7,248 nt of DNA from G963692885 sp964657395 (GCA_964657395.1 CAZZUX010000146.1:1-7248), one strand, 5' to 3'; shown: positions 1 to 6,429, counted from the stretch's first letter. Made by a program: numbers and translations. Notes: a model not told the origin generated them from the letters alone.

Positions 1-446
1 GCCCGCACCAGCGCCGTCGACAGCACTCGCGATACCGACAGCCCGACCAGCAAAATGACTGCCGCCGCAATCACTTCTGGAAGATAACCGAGCGCCCTGG
101 CAACCAGCCGCGTGAAGTAAACCAGCCGCAGCGCCTCCACCGCCGGCAGCAGCGCCAGCAGAAGTACTAGCCAGAACACCACGCTGCTGACCAGTGCCGA
201 AGGCTGAGCCGTTAAACCAACATCGTTCAAAGTTCGCGACAGGCCGTGCCGCTCGCCAAAGCCGTCAAATCTCAACGTACGCAGCACCTGGCGCGCTATC
301 CTGGCCGCCACCCATGCCACCAGCCAGCCGAATGCCAGGATCAGGATGAAGCTGAGCAGGTTCGGGAGAAACGCACCCATCTGCTCAAAGGCATGGTGCA
401 CAGAAACGCGAAACGTTTCAACGACCGAAGAATAGATGGAGTTCAT
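1..446 (-). CDS. TM_helix / MscS-like membrane protein, N-terminal part (runs off window start)
   Basis: Only the first 148 codons are present; the gene continues past base 1. The protein starts MNSIYSSVVETF. Residues about 27-48 (FLPNLLSFILILAFGWLVAW) form a membrane helix with the proline-asparagine and glycine-tryptophan pattern of the 'conserved TM helix' family (Pfam TM_helix), followed by a basic stretch and an FDGFGERHGL segment. A second helix lies at about 85-105, and a second copy of the repeat begins at about 120 (LGYLPEVIAAAVILLVGLSVSRVL). This repeat arrangement is typical of MscS-related proteins; whether a real channel domain follows cannot be seen here. The ATG overlaps the TGA of the upstream 92-residue gene (ATGA at 446-443), so translation is probably coupled. 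It is the third gene of the sigma-factor operon, which suggests a role in envelope or osmotic stress (inference). Confidence 0.8.
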   Translation of the reverse strand, partial: MNSIYSSVVETFRVSVHHAFEQMGAFLPNLLSFILILAFGWLVAWVAARIARQVLRTLRFDGFGERHGLSRTLNDVGLTAQPSALVSSVVFWLVLLLALLPAVEALRLVYFTRLVARALGYLPEVIAAAVILLVGLSVSRVLSTALVR

Positions 447-721
447 GCTTCGTCTCCCCGCGCATCCGCTGCTGCCGTCTTGGTGGCGCCGCCCAAAGCC
501 AGCCGAAGAAAGGCATCCAGCACAATCCAGAAACCGGTCACCTGCGACTCAAACAGCATCCGCGTGCCTTGCACCACCGCAGCGCGCCGCCGAAAGCGTT
601 CAAACGTCTGCTGCGGCGAACTCACTGCCAGTCTCCGCAGCGCCTCCATCGCCTCACCGTGGTCTGTCCTTGATCGCAGGCCCTCATCGAAGCCGCCTGC
701 CTGCTCGTCCCTGTCTTCCAT
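443..721 (-). CDS. Hypothetical 92-residue protein, possible sigma-factor partner
   Basis: Family not recognised. The ATG (721-719) follows the sigma-factor TAG (724-722) with no base between, and the stop overlaps the next start by 4 bases. This tight packing is the main evidence that the gene is real, and position directly after an ECF sigma gene is where a cognate anti-sigma factor usually lies. The N-terminal 25 residues are acidic (MEDRDEQAGGFDEGL). Residues 26-50 are basic and helical-looking (LRRL..QQTFERFRRRAA). Residues about 61-78 (VTGFWIVLDAFLRLALGG) are hydrophobic but interrupted by D69 and R73, so this is either a marginal membrane helix or an amphipathic helix. There is no cysteine, hence no zinc-binding anti-sigma motif (HxxxCxxC). 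An anti-sigma role is inference from position only; it could equally be an accessory protein of the membrane protein downstream. Confidence 0.65.
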   Translation of the reverse strand: MEDRDEQAGGFDEGLRSRTDHGEAMEALRRLAVSSPQQTFERFRRRAAVVQGTRMLFESQVTGFWIVLDAFLRLALGGATKTAAADARGDEA

Positions 722-1279
722 CTATGCCGTCTCCTCGAAAAGTCTCTTAAATGTCTCGCGTGTGCGCAGCAGCCGCATTTTCGTCGCGCTCAACCCGATA
801 CCCAGGATCGAACTGATTTCTTTCACATCCAGGTCCATCACAAAGCGCATCACCAGCAGCGACCGCTCCTCCGGCGGCAGGCTGTCCAGCACCGCCTGTG
901 TGCGCTCATCCGCCGCACTCGTCTCGGTCGCCGGATCACGAAACACATCGCGCTCCGGCAGCGGATCCGTCTTCCGTCTTTCCTCTCTGCGACTGGCCAA
1001 AAAGTTAAGGCAGTGATTGTAGGCCACCCGATAAAGCCAGCTCGAAAATGCCGACCGGCCTTCGAATTTATTCAGTCCCAGGAAGAGCTTCGTCAGGATC
1101 TCCTGCAGCAGGTCTTCAGCATCGCCCGCATTGCCGGTCATTCGATAGCACAAGGTATAAATCATGTCTTTGTAGGCGCCGACCAGCTGCTCAAATGCCT
1201 TGTGCTGATGTGGAAGCTCGCGCAAACAACGCTGCACCAGCGCCAGATCCTCACTTGCATTTCGCTTCAAGGTCCGCAC
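722..1279 (-). CDS. RNA polymerase sigma-70 family sigma factor, ECF type
   Basis: This 185-residue protein has the two-domain size of ECF sigma factors. Region 2 spans about 29-97: FEQLVGAYKDMIYTLCYRMTGN, then DAEDLLQEILTKLF (core-polymerase contact and -10 recognition), then FSSWLYRVAYNHCLNFLASRR. After an acidic linker, region 4 spans about 126-178: VLDSLPPEERSLLVMRFVMDLDVKEISSILGIGLSATKMRLLRTRE, the helix-turn-helix that reads the -35 element. The GTG at 1279 is the first usable start: the frame is open upstream to a TGA near 1339, but no ATG, GTG or TTG occurs in between. GGAAGG lies about 12 bases upstream, a long spacing. A promoter at 1344-1375 gives a leader of about 60 bases. The same motif stands in front of the divergent asp23 operon, so the factor probably autoregulates and controls that operon. 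Its specific ECF group was not determined. Confidence 0.93.
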   Translation of the reverse strand: MRTLKRNASEDLALVQRCLRELPHQHKAFEQLVGAYKDMIYTLCYRMTGNAGDAEDLLQEILTKLFLGLNKFEGRSAFSSWLYRVAYNHCLNFLASRREERRKTDPLPERDVFRDPATETSAADERTQAVLDSLPPEERSLLVMRFVMDLDVKEISSILGIGLSATKMRLLRTRETFKRLFEETA

Positions 1280-1343
1280 CAGCCTGTAGAGCCTTCCAAG
1301 CTTTTTCCTTTCTCCGTGCGACGCCCTTACTCGGCCTCACAAG

Positions 1344-1375
1344 CTAGGACAGTCCTGGCCTGGCAGAAGGTCACA
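1344..1375 (-). promoter_or_regulatory. Predicted ECF promoter of the sigma-factor operon
   Basis: Read leftward: TGTGACCTT (1375-1367), 15 bases, TGTCCTAG (1351-1344). It is identical in both elements and in spacing to the rightward promoter at 1399-1430. Expected transcription start is near 1337, giving about 58 bases of leader before the GTG at 1279. The two-part motif with a GTC-containing -10 fits the general form of ECF promoters; assigning it to the adjacent sigma factor is inference. Confidence 0.75.
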
Positions 1376-1407
1376 TTCAAAAAAAAAATCATGCACCGTG
1401 TGACCTT
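1367..1407. repeat. Inverted repeat formed by divergent -35 elements, with A10 tract in the spacer
   Basis: AAGGTCACA at 1367-1375 and TGTGACCTT at 1399-1407 are perfect reverse complements, 9 bases each, separated by 23 bases. The spacer holds ten consecutive A residues (1379-1388). The repeat is best explained as two facing-away -35 elements, though a dimeric repressor operator is an alternative reading. The A tract may bend the DNA or act as an upstream element for one or both promoters. Confidence 0.8.
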
Positions 1408-1430
1408 TTGCGAACCCCCTCTTGTCCTAG
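1399..1430 (+). promoter_or_regulatory. Predicted ECF promoter of the asp23-amaP-csbD operon
   Basis: TGTGACCTT (1399-1407), 15 bases, TGTCCTAG (1423-1430). All 17 element bases and the spacer length match the divergent copy on the other strand. Transcription should start near 1436-1438. That excludes the ATG at 1434 as the asp23 start and supports the one at 1479. Confidence 0.75.
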
Positions 1431-1478
1431 TCAATGGAACGCAACAACGCGCTCACTACAACAACGAAAGGATCAAAC

Positions 1479-1934
1479 ATGGCCACACTGCAGACAGCGA
1501 CCGCTAACGCCGGAAGCAACGAAACTTCGATTGAGAGCCGTATGAACAGCAAGAAGGATGGGGGAGCCACCACGATATCCGATCAGGTGGTCGCCAAGAT
1601 AGCCGGGATCGCCGCGCGCGAAGTCGAAGGCGTGCAGGAGTTGACGCCGCAGGGCTTCGGCGGCACCATCAGCGGCCTCGCCAACAAGGTTTCAGGATCG
1701 CAGCAATCTCACGACCAGGGTGTCCGGGTGCAGGTCGGTCAGCAGGAAGCAATCGTCGATCTCGCGATGATCGTTCGCTACGGCGCGAGCATTCCGCGCG
1801 TCGCGGAGAGCGTCCGCAAAAGCGTGTCGGAACAGCTGCTGTCCATGACCGGTCTGCGCGCGCGGGAGATCAACATCGCGGTCACTGACATTGCATTTCC
1901 TGAGACTCAGCCTGTCTCCCACCAGTTGCAGTAA
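1479..1934 (+). CDS. Asp23/Gls24 family envelope stress response protein
   Basis: This 151-residue protein begins MATLQTATANAG. The Asp23/Gls24 (DUF322) domain covers about residues 30-143: it opens with TTISDQVVAKIAGIAAREVEGV, has a variable glycine-rich centre, then VDLAMIVRYGASIPRVAESVRKSV, and ends INIAVTDIAFPE, close to the family pattern. A 30-residue polar extension precedes the domain. I chose the ATG at 1479 because GAAAGGA lies 7 bases upstream and because an in-frame ATG at 1434 falls at or before the predicted transcription start. In Staphylococcus aureus, Asp23 is an abundant protein held at the membrane by AmaP and linked to cell-envelope homeostasis. The next gene here encodes an AmaP-like protein, so the same pairing is likely. 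First gene of the rightward operon under the predicted ECF promoter. Confidence 0.9.
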   Translation: MATLQTATANAGSNETSIESRMNSKKDGGATTISDQVVAKIAGIAAREVEGVQELTPQGFGGTISGLANKVSGSQQSHDQGVRVQVGQQEAIVDLAMIVRYGASIPRVAESVRKSVSEQLLSMTGLRAREINIAVTDIAFPETQPVSHQLQ

Positions 1935-1958
1935 GCAGGAGTAGAAAGAGCAGCAATC

Positions 1959-2555
1959 ATGTCAAAAACAATGTGTCATCTTCATCGCGTGGTCGTCACG
2001 GTACTGCTCGCGGCATTTGCAGCCGGGTCTGCCGGCATCGCCGCGGCGCTTCTCTTCAGCCGCTCGCAGACCGGGCATTTCGCCGGTCCCGCCTCGCTGC
2101 TGACCCAGTGGCTCGCCCACGCGTCCATCTGGCTCAATGCTGAGGTTGCGCTCCATGCCGGTGCGATCTGCGGAATCAGTCTCGCGGTCGCCGCCCTCGC
2201 CTTGGGAGCCGCATGGCTGGAACTGCGCGCCTTCGCTCGTCCGCGTCCTCGGCTGGTCCTCAGTCGCGGCGGCCTGGGGGAAGTAGCCATCAATCTTGAC
2301 CAGATCAGCAGTCTCGCCCAGCGTGAGACCGAGCATGTCTCGGGCGTACGCGAAGTCGAGACCTCTGCCCATGCCCTCAAGGATGGGATCAACGTCAAGC
2401 AGACGGTATCCGTAGAGCCCGAGATGGCCTACATGCCCCTCGCTGAGCAGGTGCAGCAGCGCGTCAAACGGTCCCTCGAACACCATCTGGGATTTCCCGT
2501 TGCTCGCGTGGAAGTGCTCCTGCAGCATGCCTCTCTGCGCAAAAGTGTTATCTAA
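1959..2555 (+). CDS. AmaP-like membrane anchor with C-terminal Asp23-like domain
   Basis: 198 residues. Two membrane helices lie at about 11-33 (VVVTVLLAAFAAGSAGIAAALLF) and 65-87 (LHAGAICGISLAVAALALGAAWL), joined by about 30 residues. After a basic stretch (RAFARPRPR) comes a soluble domain at about 102-190 that resembles Asp23: GGLGEVAINLDQISSLAQRETEHVSGV at its start and FPVARVEVLL at its end. Two N-terminal helices plus a degenerate Asp23-like domain is the architecture of AmaP, the protein that anchors Asp23 in the membrane. Placement 24 bases after the asp23-like gene supports this. AAAGAG lies about 8 bases before the ATG at 1959; an in-frame ATG at 1971 is an alternative start. AmaP function is inferred from architecture and context, not from close sequence identity. 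Confidence 0.8.
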   Translation: MSKTMCHLHRVVVTVLLAAFAAGSAGIAAALLFSRSQTGHFAGPASLLTQWLAHASIWLNAEVALHAGAICGISLAVAALALGAAWLELRAFARPRPRLVLSRGGLGEVAINLDQISSLAQRETEHVSGVREVETSAHALKDGINVKQTVSVEPEMAYMPLAEQVQQRVKRSLEHHLGFPVARVEVLLQHASLRKSVI

Positions 2556-2585
2556 CCCGGTTATTCAACCAAGGAGAAAATCATC

Positions 2586-2789
2586 ATGGATAGCGACAAC
2601 GTAAAAGGAACTCTGGAAAAGCTCGGCGGAAAGATCAAGGAAACCGTCGGAGAACTCACCGGCAATGAGACGCTCAAGAACGAAGGCCGAGCCGATCAGG
2701 TCAAGGGCGCCGCACACGATGCGCTGGGCAACGTCAAAGAGTCCGGCCGCGACGTAGCCGACACCATCAAGAAGAAGTTCGGCGAATAA
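2586..2789 (+). CDS. CsbD family stress protein
   Basis: 67 residues, the usual length of the family. The sequence is hydrophilic and lysine/glutamate-rich with the CsbD pattern: NVKGTLEKLGGKIKETVGELTGN, then LKNEGRADQVKGAAHDALGNVKESG. It has no cysteine, signal peptide or membrane helix, so a cytoplasmic protein is expected. AAGGAG at 2571-2576 stands 9 bases before the ATG, a strong ribosome binding site. It lies 30 bases after the AmaP-like gene with no promoter apparent between, so it is probably the last gene of the operon. CsbD was named as a SigB-controlled general stress protein in Bacillus subtilis; its biochemical role is unknown. Confidence 0.92.
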   Translation: MDSDNVKGTLEKLGGKIKETVGELTGNETLKNEGRADQVKGAAHDALGNVKESGRDVADTIKKKFGE

Positions 2790-2795
2790 ACGCAA

Positions 2796-2825
2796 GTCGG
2801 GGCTGCAGCTATCTGCAGCCCCGAC
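2796..2825 (+). terminator. Strong hairpin after csbD, probable transcription terminator
   Basis: GTCGGGGCTGCAG (2796-2808) pairs perfectly with CTGCAGCCCCGAC (2813-2825) around a 4-base loop (CTAT). The hairpin begins 6 bases after the CsbD stop codon. The bases after it (CAATTCCATT) are not a clear T tract, so it is not a textbook intrinsic terminator; it may instead protect the 3' end of the mRNA. Confidence 0.6.
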
Positions 2826-3013
2826 CAATTCCATTCACAAAAACCACAAACAACCGGCAGCATCTGCCTAGGCGCATTAACAAGAAGAATGACTCAAATT
2901 GTTACACGCGGAACGATAACGTAACTCCGCAATGATCAACCTACGAAGTCCCTCCTCGCATGGCACGAAGCTGGCCACATGGGAGAAAGCGAAAGTCGCT
3001 AATAATTGTTGGC

Positions 3014-4159
3014 TCACAGGGCAGGTCTGTTCCGGCCCAAAAAAGGAGACCTCATGGCTCTCTTCAAGGCATCGAGTGGCATATTCAGCAATGTGGCGGC
3101 AATGAGAACCGCGATCAGTACAAGAGTTTTCTGTATCGCACTTGCATGGTCATAAGGCACGTAGGCAGCAGCTACAACCAGCAGTGGGGCGTGCATGAGA
3201 TATAAAGCGAAGGTACTATCGGCAATCTTTCTTACGCCGCGCGCAGCAAAATGATCAAGCTGAAGATCCAGTTTGTCGGCTGCCAGCAACATCCATAGCA
3301 GCATCACCGCAGCTGGAATACCTACGACGTAATCCAGAGGGCTGGCTTTCTGCAAAAGATGAAGATGGTGTGTACCAGCTCCACGCTTTGCAGCGAATAG
3401 CAGCGGAATGCTGGTTCTACTGACGAACCTGCCTTGATTGATCTTCAGGAGGCCGTGCAGCACAAAGACCACCCCACTTGAGAAAACCATCATCGGCGAA
3501 AGCAACCAGAGTGATCCGGACTTGGTTCGCAGGAACTGATACGAGTCGTGAAGCACGCATCCCAGCAGCCAGAGGGGCAGCAGGAACACCATAGGCGGTC
3601 CCGCAACCAGGCACAATACTATTGGAAGCAACCATTGCCACGTGCCGCGCGCAAAGAAGGCTGCTCCGTAGAAGCAGTAGTAGAACCACTCATAGCAGAG
3701 GGACCAGAACACAGCATTGAAGCTCACCGGCACATCCACGCCCCAAAGCTCAGCAGTGAAAGTAATATTCGCTATGATCTGCGCTCCCAACGCGCGATAA
3801 GACAAGGGAGCAAGACCACCCATCCGAGATGGGAATAGATGTAGCGCAACCGCAACAAGAACCGTTAAAAGTAATGCGGGAACCAGCACGGAAAAAATGC
3901 GGGAGAAGCGGTCGATTGCATAAGTTCGGAATGTGACCGGTCGCAGTGTTGTGATAAGTCGGATGACAAAGCCGGACAGTACAAAGAATACTGCTACTGC
4001 ACTTGACGCGAGCCGGGATAGGTCCGGCCAACCTGTCGAGAACTGACTGAAGGTCATGTGACCGAGGACAACCGCAACAGCCGATCCGAAGCGAACTATG
4101 TCAAGAATCAAGGACCCGGCGGAACTGAGCGGCCGGACAGCTCTGATATACCTGCGCAT
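3014..4159 (-). CDS. Acyltransferase 3 (OafA/YrhL-like) family membrane protein
   Basis: 381 residues, the usual size for a stand-alone acyltransferase-3 protein, with about ten hydrophobic segments. N-terminal signature: LILDIVRFGSAVAVVLGH at 17-34 carries the conserved arginine (R23) and the likely active-site histidine (H34). It is followed by AVFFVLSGFVI at 56-66 and YAIDRFSRIFSVLVPALL at about 80-97. Near the C-terminus, FALYLMHAPLLVV matches the conserved late helix of the family. These enzymes move acyl groups, often acetyl, onto extracytoplasmic sugars such as polysaccharides; the substrate cannot be told from the sequence. The ATG at 4159 has no strong ribosome binding site. G+C looks lower than in ychF, so horizontal acquisition is possible but unproven. 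It lies 140 bases after ychF on the same strand and may have its own promoter. A weak 5-bp hairpin (2988-3000) lies just past its stop. Confidence 0.9.
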   Translation of the reverse strand: MRRYIRAVRPLSSAGSLILDIVRFGSAVAVVLGHMTFSQFSTGWPDLSRLASSAVAVFFVLSGFVIRLITTLRPVTFRTYAIDRFSRIFSVLVPALLLTVLVAVALHLFPSRMGGLAPLSYRALGAQIIANITFTAELWGVDVPVSFNAVFWSLCYEWFYYCFYGAAFFARGTWQWLLPIVLCLVAGPPMVFLLPLWLLGCVLHDSYQFLRTKSGSLWLLSPMMVFSSGVVFVLHGLLKINQGRFVSRTSIPLLFAAKRGAGTHHLHLLQKASPLDYVVGIPAAVMLLWMLLAADKLDLQLDHFAARGVRKIADSTFALYLMHAPLLVVAAAYVPYDHASAIQKTLVLIAVLIAATLLNMPLDALKRAMRSPFLGRNRPAL

Positions 4160-4195
4160 CTCAAGTCAGAGGTTAACCTAGACATCGGCGCTCTT

Positions 4196-4224
4196 GAATT
4201 AAGTTGTAGTAGGCACTTTGACAA
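4196..4224 (-). promoter_or_regulatory. Candidate sigma-70 promoter of the acyltransferase gene
   Basis: Read leftward: TTGTCA (4224-4219), 17 bases, TAATTC (4201-4196). The -35 matches the consensus at five of six positions, the -10 only weakly. It sits in the ychF-acyltransferase gap and would give a leader of about 30 bases. Confidence 0.35.
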
Positions 4225-4299
4225 ACCGAGTGTCGGATACAAAGCTGGGAGCAGACGATCGTTCTGAACAAACCAGATCTTCTATCGACCGAACATTGG

Positions 4300-5397
4300 T
4301 CACACGTTGAACTTGAAAAACAGGATATCCCCGTCTTTCACCACGTATTCCTTGCCTTCCGAGCGGTAAAGCCCCTTCTCTTTCACTGCCTGCTCACTGC
4401 CATACGTGAACAAATCATCCGAGTGGTACGCGTCTGCCTTGATAAAGCCGCGCTCGAAGTCGGAATGAATGACGCCGGCCGCGCCGGGCGCCTTCGTGCC
4501 CCGTTCGATGGTCCAGGCGCGCACTTCCTGCACACCTGCCGTGAAATAGGTGATCAGGTTCAGCAATCTGTAACCGGCATGGATCAGCCGGTTTAACCCA
4601 GGTTCGCTAAGCCCCATTTCCCCCAGAAATTCTTTGCGTTCGTCAGGCTCCAGTTGTGCGATTTCGGCTTCCATGGCGCCCGAAATTCTCACTACCTGGC
4701 TGCCTTCTTCAGCGGCCCGCTTTTCGACTGCGGCCGTCCACTCGTTGCCCTCCTGCAGGCCGCCATCATCGACATTCGCCACGTAGAGCATCGGCTTGGC
4801 CGTGATCAGGTGCAGATCGCGCGCCGCGACCTGCTCGTCTTCGGTCAGCTCGACCGTACGCGCCGGACGCCCCGCCTGCACCGCTTCCAGCAGCTTCTCC
4901 AGCCCTGAAAATTCGGACTTTACTTTCGAGTCCGTCGACATCTTCGCTGCCTTCTGCACCTTGGTAAATCGCTTCTCCAGCGTATCCAGATCCGCCAATA
5001 AAAGTTCCGTGTTGATCACGTCTATGTCGCTCAGCGGATTCACCCCGCCCGCCACGTGGATCACGTTCGGATCGTCGAAGCACCGCACCACGTGCACCAC
5101 TGCGTCCGTCGAACGGATGTGGCCGAGGAACTGGTTTCCCAGGCCCTCCCCCTTGCTCGCGCCCGCCACCAGGCCGGCAATATCGATGAACTCCATAGTG
5201 GTCGGCACAGTGCGATTTGGCTTCACCAGGCTGGCAATTCGATCCAGGCGCTCATCCGGCACCGTCACCACGCCGACATTGGGGTCGATCGTGCAGAACG
5301 GGTAATTGGCAGCCATGGCTTTGGCTGAGGTCAGGGCGTTGAAAATCGTGCTTTTTCCTACGTTGGGCAGCCCAACAATTCCGCAATTCAGGGGCAT
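4300..5397 (-). CDS. ychF: Redox-regulated ATPase YchF (Obg-like ATPase)
   Basis: 365 residues, full length for the family. P-loop GLPNVGKS at 9-16; NYPFCTIDPNVG at 31-42; G3 DIAG at 72-75, followed by L76, a hydrophobic residue where Ras-like GTPases carry the catalytic glutamine. H114 matches the family's catalytic-loop histidine. A helical domain spans about 130-200. The G4 site reads NVDD (208-211), where the family normally has NxxE. The C-terminal TGS domain (about 282-365) includes GVIHSDFERGFIKAD and ends VVKDGDILFFKFNV. YchF is a universally conserved P-loop ATPase that binds ribosomes and is linked to oxidative-stress responses. AAGAAGGA (5409-5402) lies 4 bases before the ATG. No promoter is obvious in the 293-base gap to the divergent marC-like gene. 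Confidence 0.98.
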   Translation of the reverse strand: MPLNCGIVGLPNVGKSTIFNALTSAKAMAANYPFCTIDPNVGVVTVPDERLDRIASLVKPNRTVPTTMEFIDIAGLVAGASKGEGLGNQFLGHIRSTDAVVHVVRCFDDPNVIHVAGGVNPLSDIDVINTELLLADLDTLEKRFTKVQKAAKMSTDSKVKSEFSGLEKLLEAVQAGRPARTVELTEDEQVAARDLHLITAKPMLYVANVDDGGLQEGNEWTAAVEKRAAEEGSQVVRISGAMEAEIAQLEPDERKEFLGEMGLSEPGLNRLIHAGYRLLNLITYFTAGVQEVRAWTIERGTKAPGAAGVIHSDFERGFIKADAYHSDDLFTYGSEQAVKEKGLYRSEGKEYVVKDGDILFFKFNV

Positions 5398-5690
5398 CTG
5401 TTCCTTCTTGGTAGTGGTCGCCGTATTTGTTCGTTCAGGGATTACCCTGCCGGGATTGCGACCGTTCGCGAGAGTCTTTCCCGCGGCTGGTGCATCATGG
5501 TAGTGACGGCTTTCTCTATTATGCCCGCCAGTCGGCAGCTGCGTATCGGTAGCAACCTGCAGCCCGGCGCCGGCGAGAAGCCCGCCTCCTCAGTCTGACC
5601 GCTTGCCCCAGGTGACGCGATTCATCGAAGGAGAGACAGCGCGAACTGCTTAAATCGCTGCTGAATCCATGCCGTAAGGAACGTTTTGCC

Positions 5691-6392
5691 ATGAGCACTC
5701 TTCATTTTCTTGCCCTGTTCGGGCCTGCCGCTACGGCTGCACTCAATACGCTTCACTCGAGCTACGTCACGTTTCTGCTGGTGGCGCTGAGCTCGATTTT
5801 CTTCCTGGTCGACCCATTTGCGGCCATCGGGACCTTCCTGGCGATCACTGCGAATCTGGACAGCCCACGTCGCAAGTTAATGGCCCGCAAGGCTTCGATC
5901 ACCTGCTTTATCGTGCTGACGACCTTTGCGCTGGTCGGCAAGTTCATCTTCAGGATGTTCGGCATCACCCTCCCCGCTTTCGAAATCGCCGGCGGACTGA
6001 TCCTTTTACTCATTGGCTTGGACATGCTGCAGGCTAAGCGATCAGCTACCCAGGAATCCTCAGGGGAAGCAGAAGAAGCAGCGGTAAAGGACGATGTCGG
6101 GATCGTGCCTCTTGGAATACCGATGCTGGCCGGCCCCGGAGCCATTTCCAGCGTCATGGTGCTGGTTGGGCAGGCAGCCAAGTTCTGGGAGGTGCTGACT
6201 ATCGTGGGTTCGATCGCGTTTACGGCCTACGTCAGCTACTGGGTGCTGGCGAGTGCTGATCGCGTGCGTAAGTTCATGGGAGAGACGGGCATCCGAATCC
6301 TGGTCCGCATCATGGGGCTTCTGCTGGTCGCGCTTGCGGTGCAATTCTTCGTCAACGGTCTGACAGATTTGGGCGTCATTGTGAAGCAGTAG
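5691..6392 (+). CDS. MarC family integral membrane protein
   Basis: 233 residues, somewhat longer than the usual 200-220 because of about 20 extra N-terminal residues. Six membrane helices are expected. Family motifs: FLVDPFAAIGTFL at 38-50 in the first core helix, FEIAGGLILLLIGLDML at 97-113, VPLGIPMLAGPGAIS at 139-153, and RIMGLLLVALAVQFFVNGL near the C-terminus. A charged cytoplasmic or periplasmic loop (116-135, rich in Glu, Ala and Lys) separates the two halves. The family is annotated as MarC/NAAT; no transport function is established for most members, and E. coli MarC is not required for multiple antibiotic resistance despite its name. AAGGA (5676-5680) lies 10 bases before the ATG. 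The gene stands alone between divergent ychF and the rRNA promoter region, both transcription units pointing right. Confidence 0.93.
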   Translation: MSTLHFLALFGPAATAALNTLHSSYVTFLLVALSSIFFLVDPFAAIGTFLAITANLDSPRRKLMARKASITCFIVLTTFALVGKFIFRMFGITLPAFEIAGGLILLLIGLDMLQAKRSATQESSGEAEEAAVKDDVGIVPLGIPMLAGPGAISSVMVLVGQAAKFWEVLTIVGSIAFTAYVSYWVLASADRVRKFMGETGIRILVRIMGLLLVALAVQFFVNGLTDLGVIVKQ

Positions 6393-6408
6393 CCGGCTGC
6401 TGGCTAAT

Positions 6409-6429
6409 TCCCAATTGTTACCTTTGGGA
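6409..6429 (+). terminator. Weak hairpin after the marC-like gene
   Basis: TCCCAA (6409-6414) can pair with TTGGGA (6424-6429) around a 9-base loop, 17 bases past the stop. It is short and has no T tract, so termination is doubtful. Confidence 0.2.

Noticed and set aside
246..1016. Rightward 256-codon frame over the sigma-factor operon
   Set aside because: Ser/Arg-rich translation typical of an antisense shadow in G+C-rich DNA; the three leftward genes explain the region.
1434..1478. Longer N-terminus for the Asp23 gene starting at 1434
   Set aside because: That ATG lies 4 bases after the predicted -10 element, at or before the transcription start, and has no ribosome binding site; the ATG at 1479 has GAAAGGA at the right distance.
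1962..2528. Leftward 188-codon frame opposite the AmaP-like gene
   Set aside because: Antisense shadow of a gene with two membrane helices and good operon context; its own translation shows no domain.
2902..2930. Short inverted repeats in the csbD-acyltransferase gap (GCGGA/TCCGC, GTTAC/GTAAC)
   Set aside because: Only 5 bases each and mutually overlapping; within chance expectation and with no adjacent gene start to regulate.
3931..3937. Further TGTGACC occurrences (also at 4057-4063 on + and 4298-4304 on -)
   Set aside because: None is followed by TGTCCTAG at 15 bases; two lie inside the acyltransferase gene and one at the ychF stop codon.
5518..5523. CATAAT on the minus strand as -10 of a ychF promoter
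   Set aside because: No recognisable -35 element at 16-18 bases upstream.
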